Positions 1 to 7,563 of a stretch of DNA of 14,013 nt are shown one piece after another. Under the pieces are notes generated by a model, which worked only from the letters and a program-made list of their open reading frames with translations, did not search any database and was not told where the DNA came from. The translations under genes were made by a program, and so were the position numbers. Origin of the DNA: Treponema sp. (GTDB lineage: Bacteria; Spirochaetota; Spirochaetia; Treponematales; Breznakiellaceae); assembly GCA_031255875.1 (NCBI GenBank), contig JAIRRR010000056.1, forward strand, positions 1-14,013, given 5' to 3'. Positions within the stretch are counted from its first letter, which is position 1. The number at the start of each line of letters is the position of its first letter.

Positions 1-669
1 CTGCTCGACGCCGTCGTGGACGAGTTCGGCCTGGCCGAGCGCTATAAGATAAAAAAATACTTCCGCGCCGAAAGCCGCAAGAAGCTGAAGAAGCGCCTCT
101 CCGCCTCCTACGACGAGAAAAGCGGCGTCTTCGCCATCGCCTTCTCCGACTACGACCCCGCCTTCGCCCAGCGGGTGGCCAACTACTGCGCCGCCTACCT
201 GGAGGCCCGCTTCGACGAGCTGGGCCTGGACAAAAACAGGCTGGAAAAGGAAAACCTGGAGCTCAACATCGCCAACGCCTACAGGGAAATTCAGGGCCTG
301 GAGCTCGAGAGCCGCCGCCTGGAGCAGTCCGTCAACCGGGGCTTCCCCGCCGGCCTGCCCTCCATCTCCCTGGAGCTGGGCCGCATAAGCCTCGAGCTGG
401 CCGCCCAGAGGCAGGTCTATACCCAGCTCAAGGTCCAGTACGAGCTCCTCAAAGTCGCCATGGCGAGCGAGAAACCCGTGTTCCAGGTCCTGGAGCTGGC
501 GGAAATCCCGGACAGGAAGTCCGGCCCCAGCCGGGGGCTTATCTGCGTCGCCGTTACCTTCGCGGCGGGCTTCCTCTCCGCCTTCCTCGCCTTCGCCCTG
601 GACGCCGTATCGAACGTCAGGAAGGACCCGGCGGCCATGGCGAGGCTGCGGGGGGAGGCCTCCGCATGA
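1..669 (+). CDS. Wzz/GumC-like polysaccharide chain-length determinant, 3' part (5' end outside window)
   Basis: The frame is open from base 1 and ends with TGA at 667-669; 222 residues are visible and the true start lies to the left. The visible part has a long charged stretch (about residues 75-165) rich in Leu, Glu, Arg and Gln, which looks like the periplasmic coiled coil of chain-length regulators. A Pro-containing segment follows (AEIPDRKSGPSRG) and then one hydrophobic helix (about residues 178-200), matching the C-terminal P-rich motif plus second transmembrane helix of the Wzz/GumC family. No Walker-type kinase domain follows the helix, so this is not a fused BY-kinase. It would sit in the inner membrane and set the length of an exported polysaccharide. 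The stop overlaps the next ATG (ATGA), so it is coupled to the Wza-like export gene. Codons are strongly C-ending. The family is fairly sure; the exact subfamily is not. Confidence 0.82.
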   Translation: MLDAVVDEFGLAERYKIKKYFRAESRKKLKKRLSASYDEKSGVFAIAFSDYDPAFAQRVANYCAAYLEARFDELGLDKNRLEKENLELNIANAYREIQGLELESRRLEQSVNRGFPAGLPSISLELGRISLELAAQRQVYTQLKVQYELLKVAMASEKPVFQVLELAEIPDRKSGPSRGLICVAVTFAAGFLSAFLAFALDAVSNVRKDPAAMARLRGEASA

Positions 670-2162
670 GAAAGCATTCCCTCCTCCTGCTGCTCCTCGC
701 GGCCCCCGCATGGCTCGCCCCCGCCCAGAGCGACGTGTCCTCCGGCGACCTGATCGCCGCGGACAGCGCGGCCTCCGTCGCCGCGGCCAGGGGGTTCCTG
801 AACCCCCAGTTCGCCATGTCCAACGCGGGCTACCGCGTCACCGCGGGCGACGTCTACACCCTCGCCTACGCCGCCGGGGGCGCCCAGGTCACCTACCCCA
901 TCGCCGTGGACGCCAGCTACCGGGTCCGGGTCTCCAACCTGGGCGTCGTCAACGCCGCGGGCAAGACCTTCCTCCAGCTCAAGGCCGAGGCGGAGGCAAT
1001 CGTCTCGAACAACTACCCCCTCAGCGGGGCGCAGCTGGTCCTCACCAGCCCCGCCCTCTTCACCGTCCACCTGCGGGGGGAGGTCTCCGTGGCCGCCGAG
1101 CAGCCGGCGTGGGCCCTGTCCCGGCTCTCCTCCCTCCTGGCGGGCGGCCGCCTGACCCCCTACGCGTCCCTGCGGGACGTCACGGTGACGTCCGGCGGGG
1201 GCCAGGCGCGCGTGTACGACATATTCCGGGCGCAGCGGGACGGGGACCTTGGGCAGGACCCGTACCTGCGGCCCGGGGACACGGTGACGGTGGGCCGGGT
1301 GCGGCGGACGGTGGCTGTCCAGGGGGCGGTGGAGCGGCCCGGGCGGTACCAGATGCTGGAGGGGGAGGGGCTGGGGGAGCTGGTGACCCGGTACGGCGGG
1401 GGCCTGACGCCGTTGGCGGACGCGTCCCGGGCGGAGCTGGTCCGGCGCGTGGGGGGCTCCGCGGAATCCGGGGAGAAGATATTCCTGTCTGCGGGCGACA
1501 TGGCGGGCGGCTTCGCCCTGAACGACCTTGACGAGGTGTACGTGCCGCTCATCGCGGATCTGATGCCGGTGATGTTCGCGGAGGGGGCGGTGCAGCTCGG
1601 GAGCGAGGAGGGCGGCGCGGCGCTGAGCGGTGCGAACCGTGTGACGGTGAGGTTCAACGAGGGGGAGAACTACGCGTCGCTGGTGCGGCGGAACCGCGGG
1701 TGGTTCTCCGCAGTGTCGGACACGAGGAACGCGTACCTGCTGAGGGGGGGCGAGCGGATAGGGATGAACCTGAACCCGATGCTGTACGATTCGGGGTACC
1801 GGAGCGCGTACTATGTGGAGGGGGAGGACACGCTGGTGGTGCCGTTCCGGCAGTATTTCGTGACGGTGGCCGGCGCGGTGCTGAGGCCCGGGAGGTACCC
1901 GTACATTCCTGACCGGACGTGGGACTACTACATTGCCATGGCCGGGGGCTTTGACCCGGTGAGGAACATGCGCGAGAGCGTCGAGATAACGGAGCTCGGG
2001 GGCCGGCGGCTGGGGAAGGGGGACGAGGTGACGCCCGAGACGATAATAACGGCGCGGACGAATGGGGCGCTGTATTATTTCAACCAGGTGGCGCCCGTGA
2101 TAACGACGACGCTGTCGATAGCGAGCACGTTTGTGTCGATATACCTGCTTGTGACGCGGTAG
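666..2162 (+). CDS. Polysaccharide export protein with SLBB domains (Wza-like)
   Basis: 498 residues. The N-terminus is a Sec signal peptide (MRKHSLLLLLLAAPAWLAPA, cleavage likely near residue 20-22). There is no lipobox Cys, unlike E. coli Wza. Residues about 55-145 fit the polysaccharide export domain, beginning YRVTAGDVYTLAY. At least two SLBB-type beta-grasp repeats follow: about 213-262 (VAVQGAVERPGRY) and about 398-445 (VTVAGAVLRPGRY). A less clear one lies at about 325-390. The protein ends in a hydrophobic helix (residues 475-496) that could span the outer membrane, as the C-terminal helix of Wza does. The likely role is the outer-membrane channel for capsule or exopolysaccharide, working with the overlapping upstream chain-length protein. 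The ATG overlaps the upstream TGA by 4 bases. Odd: the wobble base is mostly C up to about base 1180 and mostly G afterwards. The terminator at 2206-2254 ends the operon. Confidence 0.9.
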   Translation: MRKHSLLLLLLAAPAWLAPAQSDVSSGDLIAADSAASVAAARGFLNPQFAMSNAGYRVTAGDVYTLAYAAGGAQVTYPIAVDASYRVRVSNLGVVNAAGKTFLQLKAEAEAIVSNNYPLSGAQLVLTSPALFTVHLRGEVSVAAEQPAWALSRLSSLLAGGRLTPYASLRDVTVTSGGGQARVYDIFRAQRDGDLGQDPYLRPGDTVTVGRVRRTVAVQGAVERPGRYQMLEGEGLGELVTRYGGGLTPLADASRAELVRRVGGSAESGEKIFLSAGDMAGGFALNDLDEVYVPLIADLMPVMFAEGAVQLGSEEGGAALSGANRVTVRFNEGENYASLVRRNRGWFSAVSDTRNAYLLRGGERIGMNLNPMLYDSGYRSAYYVEGEDTLVVPFRQYFVTVAGAVLRPGRYPYIPDRTWDYYIAMAGGFDPVRNMRESVEITELGGRRLGKGDEVTPETIITARTNGALYYFNQVAPVITTTLSIASTFVSIYLLVTR

Positions 2163-2205
2163 GGCGGCGTTTTCCGTAAAACCGGATTTCTCTCACTCGC
2201 GGCGG

Positions 2206-2254
2206 GGCCCCCGTGGCCGCCCTTTCCGGGCGGCTGCGGGGGCCTTTTCGTTTT
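2206..2254 (+). terminator. Strong intrinsic terminator of the polysaccharide export operon
   Basis: The arms 2206-2222 and 2228-2244 form a 17-bp stem with no mismatch (two adjacent wobble pairs at 2214/2236 and 2215/2235) around a 5-base loop (tttcc). TTTTCGTTTT follows at 2245-2254. It lies 43 bases after the stop of the Wza-like gene. The minus-strand transcript has no U-tract after the hairpin, so it should terminate only rightward transcription, although the stem also lies just past the convergent radical SAM gene. Confidence 0.93.
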
Positions 2255-2276
2255 GGGCCCGGCGCAGCCGCAGCAG

Positions 2277-3794
2277 TCATTCCTGTTCGTTGAGAACCGC
2301 CTTTAGCTCGTTTCTGTCCAGGCCCCAATTGCGCCCGAACCGCGCCAGAAGCCGGTCCGACAGTTCCATGAAACGGGCGAAAGCGGGTTTTCCCGGGGGC
2401 AGGAAGCGGGCGGCGAAATCCGGGTGGTTTCCCCGGTTTACGATGAGTTCCCAAAAGCGGGCGAAATTCCGCAGCCGGTCCAGTTCGCCCGCCGGGAGCG
2501 CCGCTGTTTCCTGTACCTCGTAGGGCGGGTCCGTTGCGTAGCGCATCCTGTAAGCTTTGCCGTGGCGCGCGATCGGCGCTCCGGGAAGGCGCTTGAGTAT
2601 GCCGAGCTGTATTTCCGCGCGGGGCTTTCCCGCTGCGGCGCTGCCGTCGGAGGCTGCGCCGCCGGTATTCCTGATCGAGAGTATCTGCCAGAGCCGGTCG
2701 AAACCCCCGGCAAAGGAGGCCAGGCCCTCGCCGGGAAGCCCCGCGATAAGGTCCGCGTGGATAATGGCGTTTGTGTTACGGCAGAGGAACTCCAGGGTTT
2801 CCAGTTCTCTTTCCGGATCGCTTGCCCGCCCGACAAGGGACGCGGTTACGGGGTTAAAGGTCTGTATCCCCAGTTCCAGCCTAAGCGTTCCGGGCTTAAA
2901 GCGGGCAAGAAGCCCGCGCAGTTTTGCGGGCACGGGGGAGGGGATCATCTCGAAGTGGACGCAGGCCGGTTCCCCGGCATCCGGCGGGCGCGTCATTTTT
3001 CCGAGGAAGAATTCCAGAATCTTTGCCGCCCTTTCCGGGTTGAGGTTGAAGGTCCTGTCCAGAAATTTAAAGCGCCTCGCGCCGTTTTCGATCAGACCGC
3101 CCATTTCGGCCAGGAACGGCTCCAGGGGGAACTCCCGCACCCGCCGGTCAAGCGCGCTCAGGCAGAATTCGCAGCCGAAAGGGCAGCCCCGCGACGCTTC
3201 CACATAGACAAGCTTCCTTTCCAGATCCTCCCTGGTGTAAAGCCGGTAGGCGCTTTTCAACGCGCCAAGCCCGGCCGGTTCCGCTTCGATAAATTTCCCC
3301 CCTGCCGCCCTAACCCCGCCCCTCATTCCCAGCTCTAAAAGTACTTCCGTTCGACGGCGTTCCCGGGCTTCCGGCCCCGGAGGCGTTCCGCCTCCGAGCA
3401 GCAGCCCGCAAAGTTTCCGGAACACCAGCTCGCCCTCCCCCCTGACCACCCAATCCGCGTAACGCAGAATCTCCGCGCCTGTGTCCAGCCAGGAAACTTC
3501 CGGGCCGCCCAGGACAACGGCAGGTTTCCCTGCGGGCTCTTTCTCCCAGGCTTCGCCGAGCGCGGCAAGCAGTTCCCGTGTCGCCAGGTGGTTCCAGATT
3601 GACACCGAAACGGCGAGGACCCGGGGCCGGGCCCGGAGTATGGGGGCGGTTTTTTCCGCCAGGGGCTGCCGCAGGGCGAATTCCAGGATTTCGGCCCGGC
3701 CTTCAAGGGACGCCAGGTTTGCCTTGAGGAGCCGCAGGGCCAGGGAGGGGTGTACCCACTTGGCGTTGATTGTAACGAGGAGGATGTCGGTCAT
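2277..3794 (-). CDS. B12-binding-domain radical SAM protein with DUF4080-type C-terminus
   Basis: 505 residues. Residues 1-140 form a Rossmann-like cobalamin-binding-type domain (MTDILLVTINAKWVHPSLAL; VLAVSVSIWNH; VVLGGPEVSW), without the classical DxHxxG histidine motif. The radical SAM core starts at about 195 (YVEASRGCPFGCEFC); Cys204, Cys208 and Cys211 form the CxxxCxxC motif that binds the 4Fe-4S cluster and S-adenosylmethionine. HADLIAGLPGEG further on fits the later strands of the barrel. The last 150 or so residues match the DUF4080-type tail of this family, which is common in anaerobes and whose substrate I do not know. I chose ATG 3794 because MTDILLV begins the domain at once; the frame runs on to a TTG at 3851, but those extra 19 residues look like untranslated sequence. 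It is convergent with the export operon and 142 bases downstream of the deoxyribonucleotidase-like gene. The family is sure, the function is not. Confidence 0.88.
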   Translation of the reverse strand: MTDILLVTINAKWVHPSLALRLLKANLASLEGRAEILEFALRQPLAEKTAPILRARPRVLAVSVSIWNHLATRELLAALGEAWEKEPAGKPAVVLGGPEVSWLDTGAEILRYADWVVRGEGELVFRKLCGLLLGGGTPPGPEARERRRTEVLLELGMRGGVRAAGGKFIEAEPAGLGALKSAYRLYTREDLERKLVYVEASRGCPFGCEFCLSALDRRVREFPLEPFLAEMGGLIENGARRFKFLDRTFNLNPERAAKILEFFLGKMTRPPDAGEPACVHFEMIPSPVPAKLRGLLARFKPGTLRLELGIQTFNPVTASLVGRASDPERELETLEFLCRNTNAIIHADLIAGLPGEGLASFAGGFDRLWQILSIRNTGGAASDGSAAAGKPRAEIQLGILKRLPGAPIARHGKAYRMRYATDPPYEVQETAALPAGELDRLRNFARFWELIVNRGNHPDFAARFLPPGKPAFARFMELSDRLLARFGRNWGLDRNELKAVLNEQE

Positions 3795-3915
3795 GGCGGG
3801 GGGGTAGCGGAAGACTTGCTCCGGGCAGGAGGCCGCGTTAAGGGGGAGCAAGGCTGGAGCGCAGGGGGGCCGGGCGGCGCTTCTTTACCTGGCCCCGCTT
3901 TCCGGTAACAGGCCC

Positions 3916-3932
3916 CCCTCCTACCGGGAGGG
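3916..3932. repeat. Small stem-loop after the HAD phosphatase gene
   Basis: Six-base arms (ccctcc at 3916-3921 and ggaggg at 3927-3932) enclose a 5-base loop, just past the stop of the minus-strand phosphatase gene. No U-tract follows on either strand, so it is at best a weak or Rho-assisted terminator or a 3'-end stabiliser. I see nothing else in the gap 3795-3936. Confidence 0.3.
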
Positions 3933-3936
3933 CGCA

Positions 3937-4563
3937 TCAGTTGCGGTATCCCGCAGCGCCGAACAGATCCAGGGTGCCGGTGGTCCATTCGGCGTAGGCT
4001 TCCATTATGAGCTGTTCCGCTTCCTGCCAGTTGTCCGCCCGGGGGCCGGGAAGATCGCGGTTGGTGGAATTGGTGAACACTATGGTCCTGCATCCCTGTT
4101 CCCTGAGCCTGAGCACGTTGGCGGGCGCGTCGTCGATATACACATGGGCGCCCACGGCCCCCTTGTCCGCCATAAAACAGAGATCCCAATACGGGACGTC
4201 CCAGCTGTCGAGCCATTCCACGGTCTGGGTTATCGAGGGCTTGTGGAAGTGTTTGAGAAAGAGGCGGTGGGTGATAATGCGGATTCTGATTCCCCGGACG
4301 GAAAGTTTCCGCAGGGCAGCCGGCGCGTCCTTGATGGGCTTCATCGCCCTGAAGAGGTTCCGCTGGGTTACGGCGAAACGGTGCAGCCTTTCGTAGCCGC
4401 CGTATTCGGCAAGGCCCCACTCTTCGAGCCCGAAGCCTACTTCCTCGCTGAGGGATTCTTCGGGCCGGTCGAGCCAGTCCGCGGCTATCTGCCTCATGGC
4501 GCCGTAAAAATCCCCGACCACGCCGTCCAGGTCGACTCCCAAGATAAAACTGGTTTCATCCAT
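3937..4563 (-). CDS. HAD-superfamily 5'(3')-deoxyribonucleotidase-like phosphatase (NT5C type)
   Basis: 208 residues, a usual length for the family. HAD motif I is GVDLDGVVGDF, with nucleophile Asp11 and general acid Asp13. Motif II is the Thr in IITHR (Thr98). The conserved Lys lies in MADKG (Lys134). Motif IV is VYIDDAPAN (Asp144, Asp145), which would bind magnesium. The DxDGVxxD form of motif I and the whole layout match the NT5C family, cytosolic enzymes that remove phosphate from nucleoside monophosphates; the actual substrate cannot be read from the sequence. The ATG at 4563 lies 27 bases after the stop of the debranching-enzyme gene on the same strand, and no terminator is visible between them, so the two are probably co-transcribed. 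The ribosome binding site is weak (GGGAC). I see no metabolic reason for pairing it with a glycogen enzyme. The superfamily is sure and the subfamily likely. Confidence 0.85.
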   Translation of the reverse strand: MDETSFILGVDLDGVVGDFYGAMRQIAADWLDRPEESLSEEVGFGLEEWGLAEYGGYERLHRFAVTQRNLFRAMKPIKDAPAALRKLSVRGIRIRIITHRLFLKHFHKPSITQTVEWLDSWDVPYWDLCFMADKGAVGAHVYIDDAPANVLRLREQGCRTIVFTNSTNRDLPGPRADNWQEAEQLIMEAYAEWTTGTLDLFGAAGYRN

Positions 4564-4590
4564 AATTACTGTCCCATAATCGGAGCGCGC

Positions 4591-6780
4591 CTACAGGGGT
4601 TTTGAAATGAGGAGAACCACGCTCTGCGGCGCGACAGAATAACTGTTCTGGAAGAACATGGGTTTTTCATTTCCCGGACTCAGTATGTCGTTCGGGGAGG
4701 GGAGGTTCGTGTCTATGGCGAGCAGCCAGGTTTTTCCCTCCGGGGGATCGCAGACGTCGAAATTCACTACCGCAGTTTTGCTGTTGAACATGATGAAAAA
4801 GTCGTTGTCGTCCTTGTCGGCCATTATTTCCGCCTTGCTGCCGTCTATGCGCAGGGCAAGGCATTTCTCGCTCTCTTCCCAATTCGGGTTTTCCCCCTTT
4901 TCGTTGTACCAGGAGATGTCCGGGATGGCGTTGTAGTCGCCGTCCAGTCCGGAGTAGAATTCCGGGCGCAGGAACGCGGGGTGGCGCAGGCGGAAGGCGA
5001 TCATTTCCTTTACAAAACGGAAGAGGTCCTTGTTTTTTTCCAGCAGGGACCAGTCGTACCAGGAAATGTCGTTGTCCTGGCAGTAGGCGTTGTTGTTCCC
5101 CTTCTGGGTCCGGCCCATTTCGTCCCCGCCGAGCAGCATCGGCGTTCCCTGGGAGATAAGCAGGGTGGCGAAAAAATTCTTAAGCTGCCTGAGGCGCGTT
5201 TTTTCTATCGCGGGGTTTTCCGAGGGCCCTTCGAAGCCGTAGTTGGCGCTGTTGTTGTTGTCCGAGCCGTCCCGGTTTTCCTCTCCGTTTTCCTCGTTGT
5301 GCTTGAAGCTGTAGGTGACCAGGTCCGCCATCGTAAAACCGTCGTGGCTTGTGATGAAGTTGATGGAGTGGAAGGGCTTTCTCCCGTCCCTGAGGTACAG
5401 GTCCGAGCTTCCTGAAAGCCGCGTCGCCAGGTGCCGCGCTTCCCCGGGGTCCCCCCGCCAGTAGCGGCGCACTTCGTCCCGGTAGCGGTCGTTCCATTCC
5501 GCCCAGCGGCCGCCGGGGAACCAGCCGACCTGGTAGGCGCCGCCCGCGTCCCAGGCTTCCGCTATAATCTTGGTGTGCCGCAGGATGGGGTCTTCGGCTA
5601 TCCGCTCCAGCATGGGCGGGTTTTCCATCAGCCTTCCCCGCTGGTCCCGGCCGAGTATCGATCCCAGGTCGAAGCGGAAGCCGTCTATGTGCATTTCCAT
5701 TACCCAGTAACGCAGGCAGTCCATGATAAAACTGCGCACCACGGGATGGTTGCAGTTTACCGTGTTGCCGCAGCCTGAGTAGTTTTTGTAATACCGCTTG
5801 TCTTCTTCCAGTATGTAGTAAATACTGTTGTCCAGCCCCCGGAAGGAAAAGGTCGGCCCCAATTCGTTTCCTTCGGCGGTATGGTTGAACACGATGTCCA
5901 GGATTACCTCGATCCCCGCCTTGTGCAGTTCCCGCACCATTTCCTTAAATTCCCGCACCTGCCCGCCGGGTTCGGGGTCCCGCGCGTATGAGCCTTTGGG
6001 CGCGAAAAAGGCGACTGTGGAATAGCCCCAGTAGTTGAAGAGCTGTTTCCCGGTCCGGGGGTTGGTCCGGGGGATTTCCCGCTCGTTGAATTCCTGGATG
6101 GGGAGGAATTCCAGGCTGGTGATGCCCAGTTCCCTGAAGAACGGTATTTTTTCTGTTACGCCCCGGTAGGTGCCCGGGTTTTGCACCCCGGAGCTGGAGG
6201 AAACCGTAAGCCCCCGCACATGGGTTTCGTAGAGTACGCTCATCCTAAGCGGGTAGTTCAGGGGGGTGTCCCCCTGCCAGTCGAAGTCATCGCTTACCAC
6301 TACGCACCTGGGCTGCGTGTGGATATCGTCTTTTGTGGAAAAGGAGAGGTCCTTTTGGGGATCGTCCGGATCGTAGCCCAGGCACGCGCCCAGGTCCCAG
6401 CGGCCGAGCGGCGTCAGGGCCTTCGCGTAAGGGTCCAGCAGGGACTTGCGGGGGTTGAAGCGGAACCCGTGCCGGGGGTCGTAGGGGCCGTCCGCCCGGT
6501 AAAGGTAGAGGGCCCCCTCCTTGAGCCCTTCTATATGGCAGTGCCAGATATCCCCGGTACGGTTCCGGCAGGGGTCCAGATTGATCTCGGCGTAGGGCTG
6601 TTCCATGTTGTCCGGCCCGAAAAGGGCCAGCGTAACGGCTGTCGCGTAGCGGGCGAACAGGGAAAAGTTCACCCCCCGGGGAGTTACCGAAGCCCCCATC
6701 GGGAGGGGCTTGCCTTTTTCAACCCGGAATCCCGGCCCCCCGCCCGTATCCCCGGCGGGATTTTTTTCCTGGAATTTCAT
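4591..6780 (-). CDS. glgX: Glycogen debranching enzyme, GlgX/isoamylase type (GH13)
   Basis: 729 residues from ATG 6780. An N-terminal CBM48-type domain (GKPLPMGASVTPRGVNFSLF) leads into a GH13 barrel with all catalytic motifs: region I DIVFNHT (about 295-301), nucleophile Asp371 in DGFRFDL, acid/base Glu408 in EAWD and transition-state Asp490 in SHDGF. YNYWGYS-like text (FNYWGYS) and the long Asn-rich loop after SHDGF are typical of the GlgX/isoamylase subfamily. It would cleave alpha-1,6 branches of glycogen in the cytoplasm. The frame also has a GTG at 6798 and a TTG at 6789, but neither has a well-placed Shine-Dalgarno sequence, and homologues begin near the ATG. No Shine-Dalgarno precedes the ATG either; a -10 box lies there instead. 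The gene starts 26 bases after the stop of the Aat-like gene and probably continues into the HAD phosphatase gene. The family is sure, the start less so. Confidence 0.94.
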   Translation of the reverse strand: MKFQEKNPAGDTGGGPGFRVEKGKPLPMGASVTPRGVNFSLFARYATAVTLALFGPDNMEQPYAEINLDPCRNRTGDIWHCHIEGLKEGALYLYRADGPYDPRHGFRFNPRKSLLDPYAKALTPLGRWDLGACLGYDPDDPQKDLSFSTKDDIHTQPRCVVVSDDFDWQGDTPLNYPLRMSVLYETHVRGLTVSSSSGVQNPGTYRGVTEKIPFFRELGITSLEFLPIQEFNEREIPRTNPRTGKQLFNYWGYSTVAFFAPKGSYARDPEPGGQVREFKEMVRELHKAGIEVILDIVFNHTAEGNELGPTFSFRGLDNSIYYILEEDKRYYKNYSGCGNTVNCNHPVVRSFIMDCLRYWVMEMHIDGFRFDLGSILGRDQRGRLMENPPMLERIAEDPILRHTKIIAEAWDAGGAYQVGWFPGGRWAEWNDRYRDEVRRYWRGDPGEARHLATRLSGSSDLYLRDGRKPFHSINFITSHDGFTMADLVTYSFKHNEENGEENRDGSDNNNSANYGFEGPSENPAIEKTRLRQLKNFFATLLISQGTPMLLGGDEMGRTQKGNNNAYCQDNDISWYDWSLLEKNKDLFRFVKEMIAFRLRHPAFLRPEFYSGLDGDYNAIPDISWYNEKGENPNWEESEKCLALRIDGSKAEIMADKDDNDFFIMFNSKTAVVNFDVCDPPEGKTWLLAIDTNLPSPNDILSPGNEKPMFFQNSYSVAPQSVVLLISKPL

Positions 6781-6788
6781 ACGCGGCA

Positions 6789-6797
6789 ATTGTAGCA
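6789..6797 (-). promoter_or_regulatory. Extended -10 box at leaderless distance from glgX
   Basis: On the minus strand TGCTACAAT reads as an extended -10 (TGn followed by TACAAT, five of six consensus bases). Eight bases separate it from ATG 6780. A start point 7 bases after the box would leave a 5' leader of 0-2 bases. No good -35 hexamer is seen at 17 bases, which an extended -10 can tolerate. It could be chance, because the gene may also be read from the upstream Aat-like promoter. Confidence 0.45.
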
Positions 6798-6806
6798 CAT
6801 CCCCTG

Positions 6807-7547
6807 TTAAACCGCTACGGCCCCGCGGAACAATCCGACAAACTCGGCCGGGTTTAGATTTTTCGCCCCGAGCCTTTCCTTGTACTCCAGCGGCATCCCC
6901 AGGTCCCAGAAGGCGAACCCCTGGTCCCTCAGGTAACGGCCGGTGAGCAGCATTTGTACCGTACCCGCAGAATCCTCCCCGTGGTACCCGGAATAGCTTG
7001 TATACACCCGGCCGGCCTCTATCCCGAATTCCCCTGCCTTAAGCTCCCCGTCCCGGTACACGCCGAAAGAAACCGGGCGCACCGGGCAGCCCGGTATTTT
7101 CCGTATCTGCCGTATGGATTCGCAGAGCGGCGCGGTGAGCCAGCCGTCGCCGTGGGTGCGCACGCAGTTTTCCAGAACAAGGTCGAAATCGTTATTGTAC
7201 CGGAGTTCGTAACGCCGGATCATGCGCCGGGCGCTTTTTGTTTCGCGGAGATCGTCCCAGAACAGAACGGAACGCGCCAGGTGCAGCTTGGGCAGCAGGA
7301 GGAACTGCGGCAGATCTTCCTGCCCCGGGCCGCCGTCCCCTTCGCCCGCCGGGGAGAGGGGCGCGGACATAACCAGGAAGCCCGCGGCCATCAGGTCCGC
7401 CAGGAAGAACGGGTCAAAATCAAGGGCAAGGCAGAATTCTTCCTGATAGCCTGTCCGGAGCATCAGATCGACGAGCCGGTCAAGATCGTCGCCGGGCCGG
7501 AAAAAAAGGTGTCCCGACCGCGTGTACCTTGGACACAGCGCTTTCAC
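6807..7547 (-). CDS. Divergent leucyl/phenylalanyl-tRNA-protein transferase-like protein (Aat family, GNAT-like fold)
   Basis: 246 residues, close to the usual 230-250 of Aat. The order of motifs follows Aat: an N-terminal YTRSGHLFF/RPGDDLDRL part, a central NNDFDLVLENCVRTHGDGWLTAPL (compare the F..V...CA....TWI of Aat), then VSFGVYRDGELKAGEFGIEAGRVYT in place of VGGLYG...GESMFS, then FWDLGMPLEYKERLGAKNLN in place of the LIDCQ...H..SLGA segment. Aat adds Leu or Phe to N-terminal Arg/Lys of proteins for ClpS/ClpAP degradation. Here the DxQ proposed as catalytic in E. coli Aat reads DLG (Asp215-Leu-Gly217) and the GESMFS block is not conserved, so the activity may differ. The GTG at 7547 is chosen because AGGGAG stands 7 bases before it; the upstream TTG at 7565 has no such site. 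A simple GNAT acyltransferase is the alternative. Confidence 0.68.
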   Translation of the reverse strand: MKALCPRYTRSGHLFFRPGDDLDRLVDLMLRTGYQEEFCLALDFDPFFLADLMAAGFLVMSAPLSPAGEGDGGPGQEDLPQFLLLPKLHLARSVLFWDDLRETKSARRMIRRYELRYNNDFDLVLENCVRTHGDGWLTAPLCESIRQIRKIPGCPVRPVSFGVYRDGELKAGEFGIEAGRVYTSYSGYHGEDSAGTVQMLLTGRYLRDQGFAFWDLGMPLEYKERLGAKNLNPAEFVGLFRGAVAV

Positions 7548-7548
7548 A

Positions 7549-7560
7549 GGCAGACTCCCT
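7549..7560 (-). promoter_or_regulatory. Ribosome binding site deciding the GTG start of the Aat-like gene
   Basis: On the minus strand AGGGAG is followed by 7 bases (TCTGCCT) and then GTG at 7547-7545. This is the best Shine-Dalgarno of the minus-strand genes in the middle block and rules against the longer TTG reading at 7565. Confidence 0.7.
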
Positions 7561-7563
7561 GGC

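Noticed and set aside
417..1070. Minus-strand frame of 217 codons across the two export genes
   Set aside because: Gly/Val/Asp-rich shadow produced by high GC at the wobble positions of the real genes.
2424..3338. Plus-strand frame of 304 codons
   Set aside because: It is antisense to the radical SAM gene with its CxxxCxxC motif, and has no family-like text of its own.
3795..3851. TTG start for the radical SAM protein 19 residues upstream
   Set aside because: No Shine-Dalgarno before the TTG, and the added residues do not belong to the B12-binding-type domain.
3791..4420. Minus-strand frame of 209 codons
   Set aside because: Overlaps the HAD phosphatase in another frame; rich in Pro, Arg and Gly, with no domain.
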